In this document: positions 20,477 to 31,980 of the stretch, piece after piece
How the letters are laid out: each line of letters starts with the position of its first letter
How positions within the stretch are numbered: the first letter of the stretch is position 1
NCBI RefSeq assembly: GCF_024586455.1
Contig: NC_065921.1
Coordinates: 45,964,574 to 46,028,573 of the forward strand
Direction of reading: 5' to 3'
Source: Bactrocera neohumeralis
Taxonomy: Eukaryota; Arthropoda; Insecta; Diptera; Tephritidae
DNA: 64,000 nucleotides
Position numbers and translations under genes: made by a program
The notes under the pieces: generated by a model
What the model was told of the DNA's origin: nothing
What the model saw: only the letters and a program-made list of their open reading frames with translations
Database searches by the model: none

Positions 20477-23453
20477 GGCCGGGTCGATTTGTGGGAAGGC
20501 AAAAAAATCGCCCATTGCTCTATGAAAATCATATTCTAGGTATCAAAAAAGAAACTTTGCCGAAGGAACCATAACTCTGAAACGAATTCTGATGTCCCCC
20601 AATTTGGGTCGAACTTTTGGGTAGGGGCAAATTTTGAAATTACCATTTCATTCTTATTACCTCTGAAAGTAAGGAGAACTAAAGCAAAAAAATAATAAGT
20701 GAATTGACCATTCCAAATCAAAAAGTTTACAATGAATCCACCATCCTCTACACCGCGAGATAAAGCAACTACATCAACAACTATCGAAAACCCAATGAGT
20801 CATATACCCAAGCATAATGTTACTGTTTTTGGTGTGTCTACTGAATTGACTAATCTTAATTTACCAACCCATCTGGATATCTTGAGATATTATTTTTACT
20901 TAAGCGAACGTGCTAAACCAGAACAAAAAAATTGTCCCATATAAATCATTCACTATTCAAGTACAAGATAAGTTGATTGGAATTTGGGAAAAACTTGGTA
21001 TGGAAATAATGCTGAAAAAAAGTGTATGTAATAAATTGAATAAATGGCTTGACAAATATCAAGAGCAAATCAAGAGAAGAAACAACACCCAACAATTTAC
21101 AGAGTATGTAAAATCTCTGGAAAAAATTTTTTGCATTGGAACATGTAAATGCGATTTGAAGGCAGCTCCATGTGCATGCGGCTGGGTTCCCGAACGCCTC
21201 AAAGAGTTCATGCACGATCAACATAATCAGAGAAGACTAACAATGAATGCATTTATGATGGAAACTGAAGAGCAAGGAGCAACGTCTATGTCATCAATGC
21301 CAACATACCAAGATCCCGATGATTCAACATACGCACCGCCACCGGTTCACGAAGATATGGATAGAAGCACAAGTTCACAATACACAGAGGGATACGATTG
21401 TTTTAACTTTGCCTTGGTATGTGACAGATTTGGTGTGCCTGACAGAGTAGCATCAGCACTGGGAACCGCTCTTTTGCAAGATTTTAAAATTAAAGATAAG
21501 CATGGGAAACCTCTCATCATGGATAAATCGAAAGTTCGTAGAGAAAAAGAGAAATGCAGACAAGAAGTGCTTCGCAAACGGTTAGATGATACCAATTTGT
21601 TAGCGTTTTCATTCGATTGCAGAAAAGATGATACTTTAACGATAGATAAAATGAGATGATGAGAAGTATCACACTAGGATGGTAAAAGAACCTCATCTTG
21701 TTATTTTGAGAGAACCCAATTCTGAATTGATTGGTTACGTAAGACTGGAACATGAAACCGCTGAATACAAAACAACCAAATTAAATGGTTTTTTCAACGA
21801 TAAAAATATATCACTGGATACATTAATTGGAATATGCAATCACGGTGAGCCAACAAACACTGGCCCACACGGTGGAATTATACGACGATTCGAATTGCTG
21901 TTAAAAAGACCATTGCATTGGTTTGTTTGCCTTCTACACTTCAACGAACTTCCGTTTCGGCATTTGTTTGAAGCTTTGGATAAATCAACCAGCACTGGAC
22001 CAAGATCGGCAACCGGAAAACTGAGCCGTCAAATCGAAACTTGTGAAACTCTTCCGGTAAGTTATTGCTATCACTCATTTATTATAATTGTCAACAATTT
22101 TTAATTATTTTATTATTATATATTTTTAGGTGGTGGACGGCTTCCAGAAAATTGAGTTGCAAAATATGCCCCCTGCTCCAGAAAAAAAAAGAATTTTCCA
22201 CCGATTCGAAGTACTTATACGACATGGCCCATGCAATTTCTAGCGGCGTGGTTCCGGTGGATCTGGCTAACATCAAACCAGGGAAAATTGTACATTCTCG
22301 GTGGCTCACCAAGGCCGCTAGATTATTGCGATTATATGTGACAACGGAAAATCCAGATGCAAAGTTAAGAATTCTGGTTGAATTTATAATTAAATGTTAT
22401 GTTATATCAAGTATTACAGCTCTGTCGTGTACGGCAGTGCAATATTTTTCAAGTTCATTGGTTGGTCACGATTTCTAGAACCTCATTTAGGCAAAATTGT
22501 CAATCAAGTAATTAAAGATAATTCATATTATGCGCATTCCGAAAATATCTTGTCATCAATGTTGTTTGATGATAGGAAAGAAAAGCGCGACTGTGCCATC
22601 AAGAAAATTCTACACCATCGAACCGATGTTGACGAGCCAATGGAACTTAGAGTTTATAAAAAACCAGATATAAACTTTAATTGCACAAGTTATACGGAAA
22701 TGATCAATTTGAATGATATAAATATCGTATTTGAACCACCATTCACGCGAAGCATTCCGTACGATACATTGAAAGAATATTTAAATCAAGATGATCCACC
22801 GTTTAATGATCCAAAAATTCCATCATACATACAAGGAACGGGACGACATGTTCAATTGCTAGCTAGCGTTTCCAAACGGGTTGTACCGGAAAATGTAGAG
22901 GCTGTTATGGCGACGACATTAGAGAGCCGTGCGAAATTGCCCAGACTTGAAAGTAAAAAGACTTCAAACAATAGTTTTTTTAATTTCTTTTCTATAACTC
23001 ACTTAAATTAATTTTTTTCATTTACATATGTTCTGACTAAATAACTTTCTTAAGAGAAAAAATAGATATTATTATAAATAAATAAATAAATAAAAATAAA
23101 GAAAAAACATACCAATTTAGCTGAGTTTTTCATGTAAATCACCAAAAATGGTGATTTTTTGAAATGATTGTATGGGGAACCCCCCAGGGGAGTTCCAAGG
23201 GGTGTGCCACTGGCATGGGTGGATCGGCCGTCCAAAGTTAGTGGGGGTCGGTCATACATTTGGACTCGATTGGAGCACTCTAAATGGGTCAAAGTGGGAT
23301 TTTTCAAAATTTGCCCCTACCCAAGAGTTCGACCCAAATTGGGGGACATCAAAATTCGTTTTAGATGTATGGTTCCTTCCGCAAAGTTTCTTATTTTGAT
23401 CCCTAGAATATGATTTTCATAGAGCAATGGGCGATTTTTAAATCGACCCGCCC
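20477..23453 (+). mobile_element. U1: 3-kb DNA transposon of unassigned superfamily
   Basis: Inverted ends of about 150-163 bases lie at 20477-20639 and 23302-23453, starting ggccgggtcgattt and gggcgggtcgattt. They are highly similar inward to caaattttgaaa, apart from an 11-base difference near the left tip. TA flanks both sides, in TA-rich DNA, so the exact target duplication is not certain. A single multi-exon-like gene fills the interior. I do not recognise the superfamily with confidence. The structure shows cut-and-paste type ends and a private coding region of more than 600 residues. Confidence 0.85.
20732..23011 (+). pseudogene. U1 transposase-like gene with one intron, frameshifted
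   Basis: The reading passes from 20732 through four pieces. The breaks are near 20930 (an A run after PEQK), near 21650 (one base after TIDKM) and near 22185 (an A9 run). A fourth, near 22395, combines a small deletion with a frameshift. A typical intron, gtaagt to tttttag, spans 22057-22129 and joins ETLP to VVDGF in phase 0. Visible features are a CKCDLKAAPCACG cluster near 21150, FSFDCRKDD near 21610, a block ending NTGPHGG near 21870, LHFNELPFRHLF near 21945, HSRWLTKAARLLRLY near 22295, and a C-terminus with YIQGTGRHVQLL and LESRAKLPRLESKK. I recall similar uncharacterised arthropod proteins; no function is assigned to them with certainty. An RNase H-like DDE fold is my inference only. 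Confidence 0.75.
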
Positions 23454-23481
23454 TAATATATATAAGTATATATATATATTT

Positions 23482-24075
23482 GGGTGTGTCATTCTGAGAC
23501 AACCTTTGTTTTCAACTGAAAAACAGGCTAAAAACTTTCGAAAATGTGAGAAAGATAGTCACTCAGAAGATGAGCTCTTAATATTAATATTATTTCAAAT
23601 TTTCTGTTTCCCATATAAATTACGTGGAAAAAAATCATTTTTTTTGTGGTGGTTATTGTGCGGAGGGATGGTAAACTCGATTCCGATTCTACTCGAAAAT
23701 CGAGTTTCCTCGTAAAATAATTGATTTTTCGAATGTCAAGAATCGATTCTCAAACGACTTCGACTACTGAAGACCGATTCCGAAAAATCGATTATTTTAC
23801 GAGAAAACTCGATTTTCGAGTAGAATCGGAATCGAGTTTACCATCCCTAGTGGCAGCCATCGCGTGCACATATAATAACCTCCATACAATAACCACCACA
23901 AAAAAAAAATGATTTTTTTTCCATGTAATTTATATGGAAAACAGAAAATTTGAAATGCACCTCTTAATATTAATATTCAGAGCTCATCTTTGGAGTGACT
24001 TTGTTTTTCACATTTTCGAAAGTTTTTAGCCTGTTTATCAGTTGAAAAAGAAGGTTGCCTCAGAATGACACACCC
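23482..24075. mobile_element. palindromic MITE with a second MITE inside
   Basis: The ends gggtgtgtcattctgag (left) and its inverse ctcagaatgacacaccc (right) start arms of about 170 bases that stay similar through ggctaaaaactttcgaaaatg and the ccatataaatta region. No gene is present. TA-rich sequence flanks both sides. The centre is occupied by a different small element (23665-23847), so it is a nested insertion. The superfamily is unknown. Confidence 0.85.
23665..23847. mobile_element. 183-bp MITE nested in the larger MITE
   Basis: The ends gggatggtaaactcgattcc and its inverse flank a core of about 90 bases. The arms include tctactcgaaaatcgagttt. Comparison of the two arms of the outer MITE shows that this unit interrupts it. 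About 32 bases of the right outer arm have no partner on the left. Confidence 0.8.
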
Positions 24076-24100
24076 TAATATATATATATATATATATATT

Positions 24101-24508
24101 AGAGTGATTCAAAAAAAAAATTTTTTTTTCGTTTAGTACTCGGAAAAATAGGTTCCCAGACACCTCTAAGAAAGCCTCTCCAAACATGAGTTTTTAATTA
24201 TAACGGGAAGGTCCTCCTACATACAGTTTTCTATTTTTTCTTATTATCAGATAGAAAAATTTATATCTCGCTTCCAACTACTTAAAAAAATATCTTGTTT
24301 CTTAGATTTTGTGGGAAATTGAATGCTCTACAAAAAAGATCTATAATGACTTTTTCTTAAACCCAAACGTTTAAAAGATATTAACAGTTTAAGTTTTAAG
24401 TTAAAATTAAAAACTCATGTTTGGAGAGGCTTTCTTAGAGGTGTCTAGGAACCTATTTTTCCGAGTACCAAACGAAAAAAAAAATTTTTTTTTTTTTTGA
24501 ATCACTCT
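24101..24508. mobile_element. 408-bp MITE with ~100-bp TIRs
   Basis: The ends agagtgattcaaaaaaa and its inverse begin arms that share cgtttagtactcggaaaa, ataggttcccagacacctct and aagcctctccaaacatgag, almost without change. There is no coding capacity. TA tracts flank it on both sides. It is the third TIR element in a row in the TA core of R1 copy 3. Confidence 0.85.
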
Positions 24509-25192
24509 AATATATATACATATATATAAATCATCAGAATGACGAGAAAAGCTGAAATCCGGGTAACTGGCTGTCTGACCGTGCAAGCTGTAATTTGTAA
24601 TGGACGAAATCGGACAACAACTACGCCTACTTTCCGTATAGCACAATTTTAAAATACACTTGCCTCGTTCAGTTTCCAGTACACAAATTAAGAAGCAATT
24701 AATGTACCGGGATAAAACTTTTAATGAATAATGTATCTAGTGCGTGCCATCTTATGATCGAAAATTGTTTAAATCCAATAAAACCTGTTCAAGCCTTTAG
24801 GTACCGAATATTAAACTTCTGTACGTATGGTTGGCTTTTGACAGAAAATGTCGGTCAATATGTGATGTGTTATATATAATTGAAATTAAGGGTAATCCCT
24901 CTCTGCAAATGATATGCTTGTATGTTAAAAATGGGTTGAAATGGACCAATACTTCCCTTCGCGCCCATATAACTAATATAAAAATTTTCGAACTTCGGGG
25001 TGACTTTGACCCGCATATATCAACCAATGAAAATAAGGGAGCGTCTTTTACTCATAACAGTGTAAAATAGAGCGGAAACTTGGCGTAGCCCTTACATAAC
25101 TGATCCCAAAATTTTCGAACATCCGACTGACTTTACTCTATATGATTGGTTTTACTGCTTAAAGTATTTCCCTGGCTTTGATTCTTGCAAGC
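24509..25192 (+). repeat. R1 repeat copy 3, right part
   Basis: After the TA tract the sequence resumes with atcatcagaatgacgagaaa, tgaaatccgggtaactgg and gtgcaagctgtaatttg. This matches gatcagggcgacgagtag, cgaaatccggatgtctg and gtgcaagctgtaacttg of the complete copy. The (GTCY) tract is reduced to ctggctgtctgacc. The right part ends with gagtaaagtc inverted and the ttgattcttgcaag block also seen in copy 1. It is then overwritten by a mariner fragment near 25193. Confidence 0.75.
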
Positions 25193-25695
25193 TGTTCTGA
25201 TTATATTTTAGATTTGGTACGGGGACATGTCTATAAATTTCCATGAATTTCAATGATGATTTCGGCTGATTTTGGATGAATTCAAGCACAGTTTCGATAG
25301 AATTTCCGGTGATCACGTATTTTGATTGGCTCACATGTTGATCGTCATTTATGTCCTCACGACCACTTTGAAAACATTGAAACCACTCGTTCATTCTGCT
25401 ACGGGATAGGCAATCATCACCATAAACTGTTTTCATCAATTGAAACGTCGCGTTAAAAGTTTTACCAATTTTAAAACAAAACTTAATGTTGGCTCTTTGT
25501 TCGAAGCTCATTTTCGCACCAATAACACAAACATACTGACACTTAAAATACAATAACTTCACTTCAATGAAATGTCATGAAATTGGACAATCGATAGAGA
25601 TAGCAGATTCTAACGCACAAATCGACATATAGATGGCGCCACCAGGGGGTGCTAAATTCAAAAAGTTTTCTTTGTTTACTTAGGAACGCTCCTTG
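25193..25695 (-). pseudogene. mariner-like element, 5' fragment (copy 2)
   Basis: The 5' TIR lies at the right end (gtttacttaggaacgctccttg inverted, then TA at 25696-25697). The transposase starts at 25511 with MSFEQRANIKFCFKIGKT, nearly the same as copy 1 at 11511. It continues through YGDDCLSRSRMNEWFQCF and GREDINDD to PKSSLKFMEI in one frame, better preserved than copy 1. It ends about 110 residues in, so the catalytic core is absent. Both copies are cut after the DNA-binding half, though not at the same base. Confidence 0.8.
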
Positions 25696-26437
25696 TATCT
25701 AATCAGGCTCTTGTCAAACCAAAGCAAATAACTGAAACTGTCACCATAGAAGTTCAATATCTATATCTATATACATCTATATACATATATAAAAGAAAGT
25801 GACGTTAGTTATTACGCTTATAACTGGAGAACGGCTGGACCGATTTCGGTGATTACCACCAATTCGGACAGGTCTCCGCCCAAACAAGGAGAATACTTAA
25901 GAAAATTCTGGAAACTTTTCCGCAAAAAAAATTATGAAGAAAATAAATTTTCAAATACGATTTTAAAAAGGAAATAAAAACGAACATGATTTTAAATGCT
26001 GGCGCATAACTCAAAAACGCCTGGACCAATTTTGCCAACTCTTTTTTTAAAATGTTCGTTGAGGCTCAAGGATGGTTTTAATGGCGAAAAAAATTCGAAT
26101 AATTGCCGGAAACCCCTAAAAAGAGCCCTTTTCTTTTTCTCATACAAACGAATGAATGCTGTTAATAACGCTAATGCTCCAGAACAGCTGAACCAATCTT
26201 GATGGAATTTTCAGAGGTTGTTCGCTGTGGATCGAGGAAAGTTTAGAAATAAAAAACCGTATGCTTTTCGTGAGGAAAAGTCGGAAAGTTGGACAATTCC
26301 AAAAAAATAACTTTTTTTCATACAAAAATTTTTTTTCAACTTTTTTCCTTTTGTTTTTCAATTGTCAAATTTGTCGTTTGCTTTCTTTATTCCGGTTATT
26401 CAAAAAAAATTATTGAAATTTATTCCGTGAAAACGTT

Positions 26438-27230
26438 ATGTGTGTTTCAAACCAAATGCTCAATTACAGATTGAAATTTGTTACGATGCCACGAAGAGGT
26501 CGCGTTCGTTTTGGCATCAACATAAGTATGTATATTGACAGCCCATGGCACATGACCGAGTATTCCCAGGATGCGATGACATACGAAAGAAATTATGGAT
26601 CCCGGGCAATCAGCAAGCGATCGTCACGATGTCACAGCACGACTTTTCAAACAACAGCTACGATGTTTCAGGGACTTTATCTTAAAGCAACGTATATGTG
26701 GTGCTGTTAGATGCTGGATTACTTTGTTGAGTGGCAAAAGAGAGGTTTGCCGCACGCACATATTCTTCTTTTAATGGTAGATGGTGGTTACACCAAATCA
26801 AATTGATGAAATCATTTCTGCGGAAATTCCTGATCCAGAGATAGAAGCAGAATTATACGAAACAAATATAGTTCATGTACCTTACGGACATCACAATACC
26901 ACTTCGATTTGTACGTCTGACAATAAATGTACGAAACACTATCTAGGTGCTTTTCTTTCGGAAACACAAACTAGAAATGATGGATATCCAATGTATCAGC
27001 GTCGCTCATCAGATGACAATGGCAGAACATTTAGCATTCAATTCAGAGGCGTGAATATCGAAGTTAACAACACATCGAAGTCGACAACATATGGATCGTA
27101 CCATATTCGCCACTGTTGTCTAATTCACATTCAAAAGTCATGTCAATGTTGCGTATTGCAGTTTGGTGTAATCGAAAAAATACGTGTGTAAATACGTCAC
27201 CAAAGGAAGCAACATGGCGGTTACTGATCT
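26438..27230 (+). pseudogene. Helitron A Rep (HUH) region, broken
   Basis: Pieces in several frames read PRRGRVRFGI near 26490, then VTPNQIDEIISAEIPDPEI near 26790, NKCTKHYLGAFLSETQT and NDGYPMYQRRSSDDNGR near 27000, and KYVTKGSNMAV near 27180. These are segments of the Helitron Rep domain just before and across its catalytic tyrosine region. Multiple stops, including at 27115-27180, prevent translation. A large part of the N-terminal Rep region is deleted between 26710 and 26770. Confidence 0.82.
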
Positions 27231-28293
27231 TGAACGATACGGTCGATAACTGCAATAAAGCGCTTTGTATGATATTTACTTTTGCGATTCATGAACGTTT
27301 TCCGACTGTTGTGCGTCTCGCAGTTAATTTGGAGAATGACCAAACAGTCTATTTCAACACAGAGAATACAGTACAGACAGAGAAAATACCCCCAGCAACA
27401 AAATTAACATTTACGAGTTTTTTCTCAACTTTCGTCAGTGAACCGTTTGCGAGAACTTGCTCTATTCGGAAATATCTTGATATTATACATACAATTACAA
27501 TTACAATTGCTGGAACATGATAATCACTGGACTGAAGTTCGCACACTTTTCGCGATGATCAGCCTTCAAATTCGCGTCAGTTGTGGAATACGAACAAAAA
27601 TGACATTGCCGAAGACATTTTACATAGTATTCGCTAAGAATTGGAAGTGGGTAAATTCTGGTTGATACTTCCGGTGGTTTGATATCAATTCAATCTTCCC
27701 TTTACCAATTCACCAAAGATGAACTCATCACGAATATTCGGACATTGGACAAATTATCATAACTACAATTCCTTAAGTGCACGCGCAATGTTAGCTGCCA
27801 AAAATACCGATGTTGTTGACTTAAACTGGAAGATTCAAAGTCAAATTCCGGGAGACTTGCGCTCATACAAATTAATCGATCGTGGAATTTCTAAATTCTT
27901 TGAATAGGCTTGGTATGCCACCGCATCATTTGCGTCTCAAAGTTGGATCTGTCGTTATTATCTTCCACAATCTTCAGGCGCCGAAACTGTGTAATGGAAC
28001 CTGAGTGATTGTGACGCAGCTATCGAATACAAAGGGGCAGAATGCTTGATTCTACGAATTCCTCTGAGTTCTAACGATTTGCCATTTCAGTTCAAACGCA
28101 TTCAGTTTCCAGTGAAAATTGCATTTGAGACACAAGGATAGTCGCATAGTGCATGGTATACATTTGGAAATGCTATGTTTTTCACTCGGCCAGATATAAG
28201 TACGTGGCCTGCTCACGAGTTGGAAAACAATCTTTTCTATAGTACACCGGAACAGAAACCAAAAAATGTTGTTTATCAAGCTGCGATTCATTG
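27231..28293 (+). pseudogene. Helitron A helicase region, broken
   Basis: Downstream of Rep, frames read CNKALCMIFTFAIHERFPTVVRLAVNLEN near 27270, SLQIRVSCGIRTKMTLP near 27560 and MPPHHLRLKVGSVVII near 27915. After that come NDLPFQFKRIQFPVKIAF near 28080 and the C-terminal TPEQKPKNVVYQAAIH near 28260. These match parts of the PIF1-like helicase tail of Helitron proteins. The central ATP-binding motifs are missing, so most of the helicase is deleted. Frameshifts and stops are frequent. Confidence 0.8.
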
Positions 28294-28705
28294 AAAAAAA
28301 GTAAAATGATAAATTCAACTTTTTCATTTCTAAACAGATAATTTCACGCAGGACAACGACTGCGGGGTCAGCTAGTATGTATATAAAACAAATACGGGTT
28401 TGTTCGAACACTTATAACTCGAGATCTGCTGAACCAATTTTCATGGTTATTGATTCGTTGGATTTGTCTCCGCCCCGAATAGCAGAATACATATTAAAAA
28501 CAATGAAACCTCGATATGTGTAATGAATACTTAATCTTCATATATATGTATACTTTTTTTTATACAATTTTTTTTTCAATTTTTGTTTGTTTTGTTTTTT
28601 AATATTTTGATTTTTAAATTTGAATCGTTCAATTTCGGTCGCTTGCTTTTTTCTTCCGGCTATTTAAAAGAAAAATTTTTTAAAATTATTCAGTGAAAAC
28701 TTTAT

Positions 28706-29328
28706 GTGTGTTGCAGATTAAAATTTGTTACGAAACCACGAAGAGGTCGGGGTAATATCGGTCGGCGTTCTTTTTGCCATCAACGTAGGGCAGCCCAAGC
28801 AAGGCAAAGCAAAAAGTACTCCCAAAATGCGATGACATACGTGCGGAATTATGGATCGCGGTCATTCAGCAAGCGATCGTCACGATATCACAGCACGACA
28901 TTTCAAACAACAGTTACGATGTTTCATGAACTTTATCTTGGAATAATGTAGGTACATATGTATATGTGGTGCTGTTAGATGCTACATGTACTATGTTGAG
29001 TGACAACAGAGAGGTTTGTCGCACGTACACATTCTTCTTTGGATGGTGGATGGTGGTTACACCAGATCAAATTGAATAAATCATTTCTGCGGAAATTCCT
29101 GACGCAGAGAAAAATTCATTATTATAAGAAGTGATGAAAACCAATATGGTACATGAACCTTGCGGACACCAAAATCCCACTTCCGTTTGTATGTCTGACA
29201 ATAAATGTACGAAACACTATCCAGGTGCTTTTCTTTCGGAAACACAAACTAGAAATGATGGATATCCAATGTATCAGCGTCGCTCACCAGATGACAATGG
29301 CAGAATATTTAGCATTCATGTAGGAAAA
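28706..29328 (+). pseudogene. Helitron B Rep, first part
   Basis: Frames include KFVTKPRRGRGNIGRR near 28735, NYGSRSFSKRSSRYHSTTF near 28860 and NKCTKHYPGAFLSETQT through NDGYPMYQRRSPDDNGR near 29210-29300. The sequence is a close relative of Helitron A but keeps some text A has lost. Homology stops exactly at the cattca where the insertion begins. Confidence 0.8.
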
Positions 29329-29574
29329 TAAATTACAGACACTTCGTTCAAAATTGTTCCTTTTATTTATATATAAAACACACAAGAGTAATACATCAGT
29401 ATACTGATTAGTTTTTACAGAAATGACACTAGGTTGAACGGTGCGTTGTGTTTCGCCAGACGTTATGATCAGGAATCATATATATATCTATAACCAAATA
29501 AAATAACTGTGCTCATTTAATGAATTAAAATAATTTAATACATAAATGTAATTGAATGAAAATTATTTATTTAG

Positions 29575-30760
29575 CTAAGCTGACACCAAATTAGTCAGCC
29601 TTTCTCTTTTCGCTCTTGCTTCGCTTCGTTGGTTTCCATCAGCTGGAAGTGTGTTGATCTCGGTGTAGGGCACGTTTTCAATAATCACCCCGTCAGGAGT
29701 TCCTTCGTCTTCCAATATATAGTTATGAAGTACGATACAAGAAATAATAATATTCTTTGCCAATTTAATTACGTGAACTTCTAAAAAACTTAATATTCTG
29801 AACTTTTTTTTAGCACACCAAATGCTTGTTCCACACATACTCTGGTCGAACTTAAAATGTTATTGTATGTTGTTTGGGCTTCAGATAGGAACCCATTGTC
29901 CTTAAAAGGTACCATTAAATATGTTTCTAAGGGATACGCTGCATCACCAAGCAAATGACATTCTGGAGGAAATGAAATGAGACCATTTACAATTTCTCGC
30001 TTCAATGGGCTAGCTGACCACACTGCTGCGTCGTGACACCGACCGAGATAGCCTATAAAAACGTCGAGATATCGCATATTGCTATCAGCAACAGCCTAAA
30101 ATAATTACATGCGTTATTTGAGAAGTATTAATTTCAGATTTAAATTTTTGCTTGTACTATAACAGAATGTGTTCCCTTCCGATTGTAGTAACTAATGCCA
30201 TCCTTGGTCGGCTGCAAAATTTGTATATGAGTCCCAAGAATACATCCCAAAACATAAGGGAATGAATGTGATCGGCAAGACTCAAAAGCTTCCATAACCC
30301 TCTTTTGGGTCAGCTCAGTCGTTGGAAATGCAATAATCTGCTTCTGCGCAGATATAATTTGTATGCATTGAATAAGGCCTCTGTAACAAGCTCCCATTCC
30401 AATATTGAAACGATCACTAACTTCGCGAAGGCTGCTCTGATTGCAAAGTTTCCTTTTTATCATATAGAAACACTTCTTCAACAAACCTCGAGGACGTCCA
30501 GTAGATAGCTTACTCCATAAAGGTTCGAGCATACAATGTAATTTCTGGAAAATATAGTAATAATAATATAACTCTAAGGACGAAATAAAATTTCTTACCT
30601 CGAAAGTTGAGATTTGCATTCGGAAATGACTATAAAACACGTCATTTGGCATCCCATTTATGGTTTCCAAATATTTTTTATTTTTTTGGTATGGTCCTTG
30701 GCTCTTTTTTCTGCGCAAATAATGCAACAAGTCCTTTACCATCAATTAAATTCAAAATTT
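29575..30760 (-). pseudogene. PIF/Harbinger (HARBI1-like) transposase, decayed
   Basis: The protein reads from about 30745 down to 29579. Exon 1 ends MQISTFE at a gtaaga donor near 30597; its intron ends ttccag at 30545. Exon 2 carries TGRPRGLLKKCFYMIKRKLCN and reaches HSVIVQ. A second intron at 30096-30151 has a GC donor and an AG acceptor, then ADSNMRYLDVFIGYLGRCHD follows. The DDE_4-type motifs show the first aspartate replaced (GCILGTHI where GxxDGTHI is usual), the second present in LLGDAAYPL and the third in VEQAFGVLK. A frameshift near 29815 follows SSEY. The C-terminus has IVLHNYILEDEG. It is inactive as written. Confidence 0.8.
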
Positions 30761-31782
30761 CTTCTACTAAAATATTTTGTTTGGCCATTTTTGCGCATTA
30801 GAGATGTGCCTAAACGCAACAGTGTTGCAAAGTTTATTTATACAAAGTTTAACCCAAGCAATTTTGCAAAGTATCAAGTGTGCATACATACGGCATAAAA
30901 ACATTGTATCCAGACGTTCAGGAAGTCAGCCATACGTGTAGAGTAAGTGTGCCAGTATATAAATTTTAAACCGAAACTAAAAAGTCCGAATAAACGACTT
31001 TATGGGAGATATGTGAAATTGTTGTCCGTTTTACGATTTTTTCGTGCTTTTGGGCTTTTGTAAATCAACCCGCTCTATTAGACAGGTGTTATAGCCAGCA
31101 ACAGCGTGTACGAAACGAAAAAACAACACACATATGACTATCATAATGAAACTCAAAATTTTCGAAGGTTTGGTATATCAGCGATCGAGTATTTTGTCTA
31201 GATCGAAGGCTCAATTATAAGATATTTTGTGATTGTTTTTTGCTTCAAAATATATAAATTAACTTATATAGAAATTACTTATATTTTTCGCTTGCAATTA
31301 GGACTACATTGGGCATATGTTTGGCAAGGATTTAAATGGCCACTCTAAACACTATTCGGCCACCATCATAGACGTAAATTAGTTTCTCGCATATCTATAT
31401 TTGATATTACTTTACCCTTTTTAATGTTTGTTTTTCGGCACACTTTCATCGTTTAGTTGTCACCATAAAGCTATAATTTTCATATGTATTTTATTTAGTT
31501 GCTATCATCATCTTTTCTTACTAAGCTCCCCCAACACATTCTTCCACTGATTGCTTCGTAAGATTGTTTTTATTTATGTTCACCTTGCACGTGTGAAGCT
31601 TAGGTGTGATTTCTTTACTTTTCTAAATAGTTTGTACACACTCATCATGATTATAATATTTATGACCGTCATACAACGCACTTATCTTTCACACAGTATT
31701 ATCAGATATGGGTTTTGATAAAACTTGGAGTAAAGCCACTTAATTACTTTTTATGGTAATTAACGTCACCAAAAACTTTGCT

Positions 31783-31980
31783 GCTTTAATATCACTGCAG
31801 CAACCTCATTGGCATATATCACACAATTGAAAGATTTTTAAAGTCAATGTTAATTACCAGTACAGCAAAGATTTCTAAATTGCTTTAATATCACTGCAGC
31901 AACCTCATTGGCATATATCACGCAATTGAAAGATTTTCAAAGTCAATGTTAATTACCAGTACAGCAAAGATTTCTAAATT
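31783..31980 (+). repeat. 99-bp tandem duplication
   Basis: The unit beginning gctttaatatcactgcagca is repeated once head to tail (31783-31881, 31882-31980). I see about two differences between the copies (cacacaatt against cacgcaatt, tttttaaag against ttttcaaag). It appears to be a local duplication in non-coding DNA. Confidence 0.9.

Larger units (their letters stand above)
25776..28375 (+). mobile_element. Helitron A (degenerate, full-length ends)
   Basis: The right end reads ctgcggggtcagctag, the CTAG terminus preceded by a GC-rich hairpin-forming stretch that is typical of Helitrons. It is followed by a T, as expected for insertion between A and T. The left end is placed at tctatatacatatataaa, the usual TC start, with an A before it; a few bases of doubt remain because the TCTATA motif is repeated. 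The interior holds broken Rep and helicase reading frames in the expected order. There is no target duplication, as the family rule predicts. Confidence 0.85.

Noticed and set aside
20732..23011. Host gene with introns at 20.7-23.0 kb
   Set aside because: It is bounded by matched inverted repeats and frameshifted, so it belongs to a transposon.
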